This document shows, in pieces, positions 1 to 7,348 of a DNA stretch of 64,000 nucleotides (position 1 is the first letter of the stretch; every line of letters begins with the position of its first letter). Below the pieces are notes generated by a model, which was given only the letters and a program-made list of their open reading frames with translations, did no database searches and was not told where the DNA came from. Made by a program: the position numbers and the translations under genes. This stretch comes from Roseihalotalea indica (GTDB lineage Bacteria; Bacteroidota; Bacteroidia; Cytophagales; Cyclobacteriaceae), in assembly GCF_022458895.1 (NCBI RefSeq), contig NZ_JAINFL010000012.1:124001-188000 (forward strand), written 5' to 3'.

Positions 1-1705
1 CGTACCCCAGCACGTAGTGGTGCGCTTTGGTGAGGCCCAGATTGAGGTTAGCCTGAGGCCGAGGTGCCCCTAGCACGTCGGTTGGTATGGTAGAAAAATA
101 CACGCCCGGTAACTGCATCTGGCTGTGTAGCCCATAAGCCAGCCTTACCGATTGCTGAGGGCTTACGGTCCATTGCACCTGGGTGCGAGGTTCCAATGAT
201 TGAGAGCCGTTGAGCGAGAAGTGAGTATAATGTAAACCAGCCTGCCAGGACAAGCGGTCGGTAAGTTGCCATTTGTGTTGTACGTAGGGTTGTATCAGTA
301 GACCGTCACCTTCGCCGGAGATGAGCGTTTGAGGAGTATTGCCGATAGAATCGCCCTCATTACTGCTAAGGTCGTAATTCATATAAGTCAGAAAGAAACC
401 ACCCGTGATTGAGCGGCGCTCGGATAGTTTGTGGGTGATGGCTGAGGTAATGGACAGACGAACCTCCTGGTACTGATCTTCTTCCAGCCGTTGGGTTGCA
501 TAATCTTCCGTAAGAATATCGCCGAAGCGTTCGCTGCTGAGTGCCGAAGCCGCCACTACTGATTTCAGAGATGTACGCTCATTCAAAGATATTGTATGGG
601 TTGCCCCTACCGCTCCCATATCATTGCCGAAGGTGATATCATAGCGGTCTTTCTGCGTTTCCCAGGCGCTAGAGTCACGAGATGCATTAAATACATTGCT
701 GCCAGTGCCGCCTATGCCAAAGACCGTAAAAGTACCGGCCTTCTGGGTGGGAAACGTCAGGTTGAATGACAAATCCTGAAAGGTAATCTGCTCGCCACCA
801 AAGTCAATGCCCAGTACGTTGGTCAGCAAGCCTACGGTAGAGTAACGGTAATTCACCAGATACGAGCTTGCGCTATTCTCTGCAAAGGGCCCTTCAGCAG
901 CAAATTCTAACCCGATCAGGCCTGCCTGCACGGTATACTCACGCTGCTGGTTGTTACCTCGACGCAGCCGGATGTCAAAAGCTCCCCCAATGGCGTTGCC
1001 GTACTGGGCCGGAAAGGCACCGGTCAGAAAGTGGGAGTTATCCAGCATTTGTGTACTCAGAATACTCTGGCTACCACTGCTTGACGCTCGCCGGTCGCTA
1101 AAGGTGCCAGCGTTGGAAAGGTGGTTAGGGTTCACAATATCGATGCCTTCCAGCCGCCATAATAGGCTGTTGGGGGAGTTGCCTCGTACAGAGATATGGT
1201 TAGCCTGATCGTTCACCCCTACTACTCCCGGAAAGGAAGTTGCCAGCCGGGCAGGGTCGAAGAAGGTAGCCGCATAACGGCGCGTTTCCTCTACGGTAAA
1301 ACTGCGGCTGCTCAGTGGCTCAATGGCCTCGGGCGGCGTGCGCTGTTCTTCTACCACTACCTCATTCAGGTTTTGTGCTGAAGGAGTCAGAGTAATCTCC
1401 AGTACTGTCTCCTTGCCGGATTGCACTAATAAGTCAGGAATAGTATAGGATTGATAGCCTACGTAACTCGTCTTGAGAATATGACGGCCAATCGGCACAT
1501 TTTCCAGTAAAAAGTTGCCTTGAGTATCTGTGGTGGCACCCAGGGGTGGGTCAGTATCTCTTAAATATACCGAGGTGCCTTCCAAAGGTTGAAGCGTTTC
1601 ACTGTCGATCACCCGTCCCCGAATAGTTTGAGTGATGTTTTGAGAATAGGCAGGAAGGATAAGCAGTAGGGCTAGCCCAATAAGGAAAGATTGTTTCAGC
1701 GACAT
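1..1705 (-). CDS. TonB-dependent outer-membrane receptor, C-terminus cut by window edge
   Basis: The reading frame is open from an ATG at 1705 to the left edge (about 568 residues seen). It begins with a signal peptide ending near AYSQ (residues 1-22). A carboxypeptidase-regulatory-like beta-sandwich follows (about 28-110, with GRVIDSETLQPLEGTSVYL and GNFLLENVPIGRH), then a TonB plug (about 115-240, with ISVRGNSPNSLLWRLEGIDI) and the start of a 22-strand barrel. This is the layout of Bacteroidota TonB-dependent receptors for siderophores, metals or glycans at the outer membrane. It lacks an obvious SusC signature and no SusD partner is next to it, so the substrate is unknown. It diverges from the histidine kinase at 2040. 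Confidence in the family is high; its 3' end and any partner lie outside the window. Confidence 0.9.
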   Translation of the reverse strand, partial: MSLKQSFLIGLALLLILPAYSQNITQTIRGRVIDSETLQPLEGTSVYLRDTDPPLGATTDTQGNFLLENVPIGRHILKTSYVGYQSYTIPDLLVQSGKETVLEITLTPSAQNLNEVVVEEQRTPPEAIEPLSSRSFTVEETRRYAATFFDPARLATSFPGVVGVNDQANHISVRGNSPNSLLWRLEGIDIVNPNHLSNAGTFSDRRASSSGSQSILSTQMLDNSHFLTGAFPAQYGNAIGGAFDIRLRRGNNQQREYTVQAGLIGLEFAAEGPFAENSASSYLVNYRYSTVGLLTNVLGIDFGGEQITFQDLSFNLTFPTQKAGTFTVFGIGGTGSNVFNASRDSSAWETQKDRYDITFGNDMGAVGATHTISLNERTSLKSVVAASALSSERFGDILTEDYATQRLEEDQYQEVRLSITSAITHKLSERRSITGGFFLTYMNYDLSSNEGDSIGNTPQTLISGEGDGLLIQPYVQHKWQLTDRLSWQAGLHYTHFSLNGSQSLEPRTQVQWTVSPQQSVRLAYGLHSQMQLPGVYFSTIPTDVLGAPRPQANLNLGLTKAHHYVLGY

Positions 1706-1735
1706 AGTGTAGATATCTTCTTCTTATCAAAGAAA

Positions 1736-1772
1736 CAAAGATACCCCACTAATGATTTTAGAAAAGGTCAAA
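1736..1772 (-). promoter_or_regulatory. Possible Bacteroidota-type promoter of the TonB receptor
   Basis: On the minus strand, 1743-1736 reads TATCTTTG, matching the Bacteroidota -7 consensus TAnnTTTG. A TTTG lies upstream at 1772-1769. The 25-nt spacer is longer than the usual 17-23, so this is a weak candidate. It would start transcription about 30 nt before the receptor ATG. Confidence 0.25.
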
Positions 1773-1848
1773 GGTATAATTGTTGCTCCAGAATTTTGGT
1801 GTATCTCATTACTAGAACAAAAGCAAGTTGACCGACTAACCGGTAATT

Positions 1849-1930
1849 GTTGGCAGTAGGCAGGTGGCAGTAAAGGTTGTGTTATTATTTAAAAGACTGC
1901 TAACTGCTTATCGCTACCTGCCTTGCCAAC
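1849..1930. repeat. Imperfect inverted repeat between divergent genes
   Basis: GTTGGCAGTAGGCAGGT (1849-1865) pairs with ACCTGCCTTGCCAAC (1916-1930) except for a 2-nt gap, around an AT-rich centre of about 50 nt. It lies in the 334-bp divergent gap (1706-2039) between the TonB receptor and the histidine kinase, so it cannot be an ordinary terminator for either gene. Its vocabulary (GGCAG, CTGCC, GCTAACTGC) resembles the word-like intergenic repeats seen elsewhere in the window. The rest of the gap shows nothing else clear. Confidence 0.5.
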
Positions 1931-2039
1931 CACTTCAATCTCTCAACACTAGAAATAGCACTCTTTTTCCGAATAAATAGATACGAACCCAATTATTTTT
2001 CTGCTTTATTTGTTTCACGACTACCTACTAAGCCCAAAG

Positions 2040-3131
2040 ATGCCCTTTTTTCGTAAGCGAGAATATGCAATTGCAGCTTCATGCGGTCTTTTAGCCCTTA
2101 TTAGCGGGTTAGATTACCTTACCGGACATGAGATATCCTCAGCCCTGTTTTATTTGTTTCCTATCTATCTGGTAGCCTCTCACAGTCAGGCTAAGAAAAA
2201 TGATGCTATCGTGATAGCAATAATAAGCAGTATATCCTGGCTGCTTGTGGATATTTTAACAGAACACCCGCACTCAAGCCTCTATGTACTGATGTGGAAT
2301 GCTTCAGTGAGGGCCATCATTTTCTTTGCCATTGCCATTCTGGCCTACCGTATCAATCTGGAAAACCGGGTAATTGCTGCTAAAAATGAAGAGCTTACGA
2401 AACTCAATGCAGAAAAGAATAAATTTATCGGAGTGGCTGCCCATGATATCCGCACGCCTCTGGGCAATATCTTCAATCTTACCACACTGCTGCTCGATCC
2501 CCGCTATAATAGCAAGTTTACGGAAGATAAGCGAGATGAGATTATTGGCATGATTCGCAGCAGCAGTTCTGGCTGCCTGGAGCTGCTTAACAATATGTTG
2601 GATATTACCCAGATAGAGTCTGGCACCCTGCGACTCAACCTGAAGGAAAATGATTATGTGGGTTTTTTACGAGAAGTAATAGCCACGAATGAGCCATTGG
2701 CCCAGCAGAAAGACCAGCAAATTGTGCTGGAGAGCTCAGTAGAATCCTTATGGCTCACGTTTGATAAAACGTATATCAATCAGGTATTAACCAATCTGCT
2801 CACCAATGCTATGAAGTACTCGCATCCGGATTGCACCATTCAGGTCCGGTTGCAGGAACAGGAGGGGCGGGTACGTACCGAGGTGATTGATCAGGGAATA
2901 GGTATTCGGGAGCAGGACCGAGAAAAGATCTTTAAACCCTTTGAGAAAACGCAAAACCGGCCCACCGCCGGAGAGAGCTCCAACGGACTGGGACTGGCTA
3001 TTGTGAAAAAGATTATTGAAGCCCACGGTGGTAGAATAGGGTTCTCCAGCGAGCACGGTAAGGGAAGCACCTTCTATTTTATCTTACCCAAGCAGCTTCC
3101 CCCACCCAAGGAAAACAAAAGTTCTGTTTAG
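2040..3131 (+). CDS. Membrane-bound sensor histidine kinase
   Basis: Three or four hydrophobic segments fill residues 8-110 and form the membrane sensor region. A short coiled coil follows (ENRVIAAKNEELTKLNAEKN), then HisKA with the phospho-acceptor His in HDIRTPLGN (about residue 135). The HATPase_c domain has an N box (NQVLTNLLTNAMKYS), a G1 box (DQGIGI) and a G2 box (GLGLAIVKKIIEAHGG). It should autophosphorylate and pass phosphate to a response regulator, but none is encoded next to it and no receiver domain is fused, so it is an orphan kinase. I chose the ATG at 2040; a TTG at 2010 would add ten residues. The stop overlaps the convergent neighbour by 4 bp. The signal sensed is unknown. 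Confidence 0.92.
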   Translation: MPFFRKREYAIAASCGLLALISGLDYLTGHEISSALFYLFPIYLVASHSQAKKNDAIVIAIISSISWLLVDILTEHPHSSLYVLMWNASVRAIIFFAIAILAYRINLENRVIAAKNEELTKLNAEKNKFIGVAAHDIRTPLGNIFNLTTLLLDPRYNSKFTEDKRDEIIGMIRSSSSGCLELLNNMLDITQIESGTLRLNLKENDYVGFLREVIATNEPLAQQKDQQIVLESSVESLWLTFDKTYINQVLTNLLTNAMKYSHPDCTIQVRLQEQEGRVRTEVIDQGIGIREQDREKIFKPFEKTQNRPTAGESSNGLGLAIVKKIIEAHGGRIGFSSEHGKGSTFYFILPKQLPPPKENKSSV

Positions 3132-4276
3132 ATCTTGACAATAATATTGCGGCGATACATAATCCAGATAGGAACAAAGCAAAGAAGCATGTACAATATG
3201 GCCCAGACAAAAGAGGCAAGGTTAGCCCCCAGGCCTATTTGAGTTAGCCCTTCGTACGTGGCACCCCGCAACGTCTGCCCTGCATCATTCACGGGTATAT
3301 GAAATGCGCTGATCAATACCCCATGCAGCACATAGGCCGTAATGGCATTCATCCCGAACGCTACGAAAAAGGGTGTCCAGCGGCGATAGTGCTGCACATC
3401 AATAAACCAGTATAGGGTACCTAGTAACAACAGGGCGAAGCCGGAGGAAACCAGTACATACGAACTACTCCACAGGTTTTTATTAACCGGGAAGGTCTGG
3501 TGCCACAGGTAGCCTACCATGCAGGCTAGTACCCCAGCTACCATCATACCGATAATCTTTACTTCAGTGGTGCGGGATGAGCGCAGCCAGAAGCCAGTTA
3601 ATACGCCAGTAAAGCCGGTGACAATAGCGGGTAGCGTGCTTAGGAAACCTTCGGGGTCCCAGGTCTCCTGATACAGGCGTCCCGGAACCAGCAGGCGGTC
3701 TAGCCAGGCGGCCAGGTTGGTGCCAGGTTCCAGGTTAGCCGGGCCTACGCCGGGTACCGGAATAAGCACCATCATCAGCCAGTAGCCTACCAGCAGCGCT
3801 CCGCTCAGCCAGGCAATGCCCCGCCACGAAAGCTTCAGGAACAGCAGGCTACAGACCAGATACACCAGGGCAATACGGGTTAACACTCCCGCTACCCGCA
3901 AACTGGAAAAGTCAAACTCGGGAAACAGCGCCAGGAACATGGCCAGGGCAAAGATAATCAACGACCTCTTGATGATTTTCCCGACAACGCCCGACGAAGG
4001 TGTTCCCTGCTCAACGCGTTTGCCCAGGGCCAGGGTAATAGAGATACCTACCATAAACAGGAAGAACGGAAACACCAGGTCGGTAGGGGTAAGGCCGTGC
4101 CACTCGGCATGATGAAGGGGTGGGTATATATGACTCCAGGAGCCCGGCGTGTTAACAATGATCATCCCGGCAATGGTGATGCCTCGGAGCACATCCAGGG
4201 ATAGTAGTCTTTTAGAGGGGGTTCTCGATTCCTTAATGTGGGTGGAAGAAGAGGGAGTAGCGACAGTTTCAGACAT
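3128..4276 (-). CDS. DUF5009/HGSNAT-like membrane acyltransferase
   Basis: The 382-residue polytopic membrane protein has about ten hydrophobic segments. Near the N-terminus it carries the family pattern RLLSLDVLRGITIAGMIIVN, then HAEWHGLTPTDLVFPFFLFM. This is the bacterial relative of heparan-alpha-glucosaminide N-acetyltransferase (DUF5009, NagX/YeiB-like), whose members are thought to transfer acetyl groups across the membrane to sugars. The His in the HHAEWHG loop is a plausible catalytic or acyl-carrying residue by analogy. It is monocistronic and convergent with the histidine kinase (4-bp overlap), so no operon context helps assign a substrate. Family call is firm; substrate unknown. 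Confidence 0.88.
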   Translation of the reverse strand: MSETVATPSSSTHIKESRTPSKRLLSLDVLRGITIAGMIIVNTPGSWSHIYPPLHHAEWHGLTPTDLVFPFFLFMVGISITLALGKRVEQGTPSSGVVGKIIKRSLIIFALAMFLALFPEFDFSSLRVAGVLTRIALVYLVCSLLFLKLSWRGIAWLSGALLVGYWLMMVLIPVPGVGPANLEPGTNLAAWLDRLLVPGRLYQETWDPEGFLSTLPAIVTGFTGVLTGFWLRSSRTTEVKIIGMMVAGVLACMVGYLWHQTFPVNKNLWSSSYVLVSSGFALLLLGTLYWFIDVQHYRRWTPFFVAFGMNAITAYVLHGVLISAFHIPVNDAGQTLRGATYEGLTQIGLGANLASFVWAILYMLLCFVPIWIMYRRNIIVKI

Positions 4277-4668
4277 AGGACAGTAATGAGTATAGTGGTA
4301 GGAGGCTAATATACGTAGGGATGCCTACAGATGAAATAGAATATTTTTTAATTCCTGGCAAGAGGATGGCCTCCTCAATGAAAAAAGCGCAGACCAGGGC
4401 AACCATTAGTAGCAATTTGCCAACGCCCTGTAGGTAAGTTCGGAGGCAGTCAGCAGGAGGCAGAGGCTTTCACCCGCAGTACCATCACCCAAATCCTTCC
4501 CCTTCCCACTTACCGCTCCCCGCCCAAAATCGTCGCTAAAAGAAAGAATAACATCTAATGAAGCTAATTATTCACAGTACCCAACTTCATGTACTATCCA
4601 CCTCGTTTTTGTGTTGACTTTTCATCCTCAGACGCGCATTTTTACTAGCCAATCCTTATGTAGCGTTT
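4277..4668. other. Intergenic region, 392 bp, divergent
   Basis: This gap separates the leftward DUF5009 gene from the rightward HU/DUF4469 gene. It holds a hairpin with CAGGGC (4395-4400) and GCCCTG (4425-4430). A purine-rich stretch near 4441-4465 contains GGAGGCAG-type words related to those at 24540 and 54240. I see no convincing promoter pair and no small coding sequence. Confidence 0.4.
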
Positions 4669-5379
4669 ATGGCTATACGATATGCTCTTTACCCTGATAC
4701 CTTTCGGAAAGATAAGCCCGATGGAGCTTTTGTAGCCCGCGTACACCACAGCAATACCTGCGACCAGAAGATGCTGGTAGAATTAATTGTTTCCCGCAAC
4801 CGTACCCTTCCTCCGGCCTTGGTAGAATCTGTGCTGGAAGAGTACGCTACAGTGGTAGAATATGCGCTCAGCGAGGGGATGCGAATCAGTACACCCCTAG
4901 TAAAGATTCAGGCAAGTATCCAGGGTAAGTTTGCCGAATATGACGAGCGGCGCTATCCTGAGCAACAACCCATTGTGCTAAAGGCCCTGCCGGGTAAGCG
5001 GCTCAAGAAGCTCACCGGCAAACTAAAGGCCGAGCGGGTGGACCCCAAGCACCCCTGCCCTGCACCAACGCATCTGGAAGACATCTTCTCCGATACGAAA
5101 GACCAGCGCATTACCGCTCGCGGGGTGCTGCGCCTACGGGGCCGCCGACTTAAGTTTGACCCGGAAGACCCTCGGCAAGGCATTTTCCTCATCCCGGAAG
5201 AGGGAGAGAACATTCGTATAGCAACGGCCATTACCAATATTCCTTCTCAACTGCTCTTTCAAGCCCCGAATAACCTGCCCTCCGGCACGTATCAGCTGCA
5301 AGTGCGGGCTATTGTCGGCAACAGTACCGTACTCCGCCAAGGCATGCTCCCTTATTCCCTTACCGCCACTCAATCGTAG
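4669..5379 (+). CDS. HU-like DNA-binding domain / DUF4469 protein
   Basis: The 236-residue soluble protein has two parts. Residues 1-125 (IRYALYPDTFRKDKPDGAFVARV...) match the Bacteroidota HU-related fold often annotated as 'DNA-binding domain-containing protein'. Residues 140-230 form a beta-rich Ig-like module of the DUF4469 type (GVLRLRGRRLKFDPEDPRQGIF ... LPSGTYQLQVRAI). The family is common in Bacteroidota, usually in several copies, with a presumed nucleoid or DNA-binding role that is not proven. The gene stands alone and its TAG stop lies inside a perfect palindrome (5372-5388). There is no signal peptide. Confidence is good for the family and low for function. Confidence 0.82.
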   Translation: MAIRYALYPDTFRKDKPDGAFVARVHHSNTCDQKMLVELIVSRNRTLPPALVESVLEEYATVVEYALSEGMRISTPLVKIQASIQGKFAEYDERRYPEQQPIVLKALPGKRLKKLTGKLKAERVDPKHPCPAPTHLEDIFSDTKDQRITARGVLRLRGRRLKFDPEDPRQGIFLIPEEGENIRIATAITNIPSQLLFQAPNNLPSGTYQLQVRAIVGNSTVLRQGMLPYSLTATQS

Positions 5380-5536
5380 GCTACGATTACCTCCATTCAT
5401 CTACTACGATTCTCTCAATCGTAAGGTAGGAATGCTCCGTATCAGCCAGTAGGTTTCTTTAGAGAGACTCTAAGCCTCCAGGCATGCCCTCTCTAGTGTG
5501 CCGGGTACTAGCCTTATAGTGATCGAGGCAATACCC
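5372..5536. repeat. Cluster of short palindromes after the DUF4469 gene
   Basis: Four hairpins follow in quick succession. AATCGTAG-G-CTACGATT (5372-5388) spans the stop codon. CTACGATT (5404-5411) pairs with AATCGTA (5417-5423). TAGAGAG (5460-5466) pairs with CTCTCTA (5489-5495), enclosing GCCT-CC-AGGC. GGGTA (5503-5507) pairs with TACCC (5532-5536), enclosing GCC/GGC. The first two may act as terminators but lack a clear U-tract. The rest of the 331-bp gap is covered by the next repeat entry. Confidence 0.6.
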
Positions 5537-5629
5537 TTAGAAGGGGCGGGGCAGTTGTATTAGCTATGCCCAGACTTTAGAAGTAGGGAGAGTGAGGGGT
5601 GCTAAGGTTCATGCATGTTCGAAACCCCT

Positions 5630-5775
5630 GAAGTTCCTAACGAAGTTTTCAGCTTAATTATCGGTACTAGTAATAGACTTCGGAAGTTTGGGGAGTCAGT
5701 GGCACCAGGGTTAAGGGGTGCTCGAAACTTCCGAAGTCTCCGACGCAGTCTTCGGCGAAGTCTCCGACGCAGTCT
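5630..5775. repeat. 24-bp repeats and 15-bp inverted repeat across a gene 3' end
   Basis: Two adjacent 24-bp units start at 5733 and 5757 (each GAAGTCTCCGACGCAGTCT plus 5 nt) inside the C-terminal coding end of the haem-c FG-GAP gene. A third, degenerate copy (17 of 24 identical) lies outside the gene at 5630-5653. A perfect 15-bp inverted repeat, AGACTTCGGAAGTTT (5675-5689) and AAACTTCCGAAGTCT (5725-5739), brackets the stop codon at 5711-5713. Each arm is also a small palindrome (ACTTC-G-GAAGT). On the minus-strand transcript it would form a 15-bp stem with a 35-nt loop holding the stop codon; there is no U-tract. Confidence 0.7.
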
Positions 5776-7348
5776 CTGATGAAGTGTTCTGGAGTATCAT
5801 GAAGGAGGGGCCTTGCTGTAGCCAATAGGCTTTAAGGGTGGGGGATGCCTGGCTGGGGGGTAGGGCAAAGGAGCCTAGAATAATATCCAGGTCACCATCC
5901 TGGTCGGTATCTCCGGTGTCCATTGTGAGCCAGTGGCCTTGGGTGGCTTCGGGGAAGGTGTGGGCCTGAAAGCGGAGAGAGGAGCCTGCCGATTGGTTTT
6001 CCAGGTAGAGAAAGCCTTGTTCGGGGGCATGTTCAAAATCGGGGAAGAAGGAGATGGCGGCAATATCCAGGTCACCATCCTGATCAAAGTCTCGGGCCTG
6101 GGCTTGGGAGGCACCGGGCAGGGGGAAGAAGAAGGCTTCTTCAAAGCGGTTATCAGTCTGCTGAAGAAAGATACGAATGCCGTGGTAGGGCTTCAGTACC
6201 GTGGAGTAATCGGCATTGTCGCCGTTGGTATAGAGGAGGTCCAAGCGATCATCCCCATTAAAGTCGGCCAGTTCAACGTAGCTTGAGCCGTAGACGGGCG
6301 GGAAGCGAAGCAGGGTGCGAGGGGTGAACGTACCATTCCCCTGATTATAAAACGCAATCACTCGTTCATCGCCCTGGGCCAGTAGTGCGATGATGTCCGG
6401 CAGTCCGTCCTGATTGAGGTCGGCAATTTCGGTCTTGCGGGCTCCGGGGTCGGCCGCCAATAGATGCTTTACAAAGGTGTTATCTTCCCGGCCCTCGTAC
6501 CACGCCAGTTCACCCAGGAAGTTGCCAAATTCAGCAATCACCCAGTCTGCCTGCCCATCCTGGTTGAGGTCTGCCGATGCGAAGTACACCGGGCGCCGCA
6601 GGTTTTCCGGAAGCAGGCGGGCAGAGTCGCCTCCGGGATTGATCTGCCATACTTTACCCAAAATACGGTCCGATGGGTCCATGATGCCCATCGTCAGAAC
6701 CTGCCGTTGTCCCTGAGCATTAATGTGTATATCGGCCGGGGGGCTGTCTAGCCTGATAGAATCCAGCAGGCCCGCTTCAGGGCTCCACGCATAAAGGTTT
6801 CCCTGACGATCTCCGATAAACAGGTGATGAGCGACAGTATCATAATGCGTTAAGGTGGTGATGGGCGGAATGGATGGGTGCAAGCGGATCGGCTGAGGCT
6901 GGAATGTGCTTAGCGTAGTATCTGTTTCGGGTATGGGGGGGGAGGGGAGCGAATCAGGGGCTTGTTGCTGGTAGTAATCTACAATCTTTTGCCAGCCCTC
7001 TTCGGTAATGCTCAGGGTATCGGGGAAAATATCGGCCTGGCGCAGTGCGAAGGATTCGTACATCGACATGCCTTGGTAAGGCTCCTGCAAGGAGGCGCGT
7101 ATCCCTAAGCGATGGCCCATGCGGGGCAGCACCCTGTCCGTCCAGATGGTTTTGGGAAGCAGGGCGGGGGACGGAAAGGTATGGCAGGCCTGACAGTACC
7201 GGTACGCCAGTTGCTCACCCGACAGAGGAGCGATACTATCCAGAGCCGGAAACACGGGTTTTGTTTCAATAACCTGCGTCTCTTCCTGAGCCGGCGTATG
7301 GCACCCTACGAGCCACCAACATACCCCCCACAGCCACCAATGCTTCAT
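5711..7348 (-). CDS. FG-GAP repeat lipoprotein with a c-type haem site
   Basis: The 545-residue lipoprotein has a lipobox LVGC (Cys16). It carries one c-type haem motif, CQACH (residues 52-56), in a short cytochrome-like domain, followed by a beta-propeller of FG-GAP/VCBS calcium-binding repeats such as DLNQDGQADW, DLNQDGLPDI, DFNGDDRLDL and DFDQDGDLDI. It is probably exported and anchored to the outer membrane. The ATG at 7348 overlaps the stop of the upstream gene by one base (TGATG), so the two are translationally coupled. The tail is a low-complexity Ser/Thr/Glu stretch made by 24-bp DNA repeats. A redox or electron-transfer role is implied by the haem motif only; the substrate is unknown. 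Confidence 0.85.
   Translation of the reverse strand: MKHWWLWGVCWWLVGCHTPAQEETQVIETKPVFPALDSIAPLSGEQLAYRYCQACHTFPSPALLPKTIWTDRVLPRMGHRLGIRASLQEPYQGMSMYESFALRQADIFPDTLSITEEGWQKIVDYYQQQAPDSLPSPPIPETDTTLSTFQPQPIRLHPSIPPITTLTHYDTVAHHLFIGDRQGNLYAWSPEAGLLDSIRLDSPPADIHINAQGQRQVLTMGIMDPSDRILGKVWQINPGGDSARLLPENLRRPVYFASADLNQDGQADWVIAEFGNFLGELAWYEGREDNTFVKHLLAADPGARKTEIADLNQDGLPDIIALLAQGDERVIAFYNQGNGTFTPRTLLRFPPVYGSSYVELADFNGDDRLDLLYTNGDNADYSTVLKPYHGIRIFLQQTDNRFEEAFFFPLPGASQAQARDFDQDGDLDIAAISFFPDFEHAPEQGFLYLENQSAGSSLRFQAHTFPEATQGHWLTMDTGDTDQDGDLDIILGSFALPPSQASPTLKAYWLQQGPSFMILQNTSSETASETSPKTASETSEVSSTP

Noticed and set aside
5595..5640. tRNA-like T-loop (GTTCGAAAC)
   Set aside because: The T-loop-like string is followed by CCCCT and can pair with AGGGGT, but no acceptor stem, anticodon arm or CCA-side pairing of tRNA size exists.
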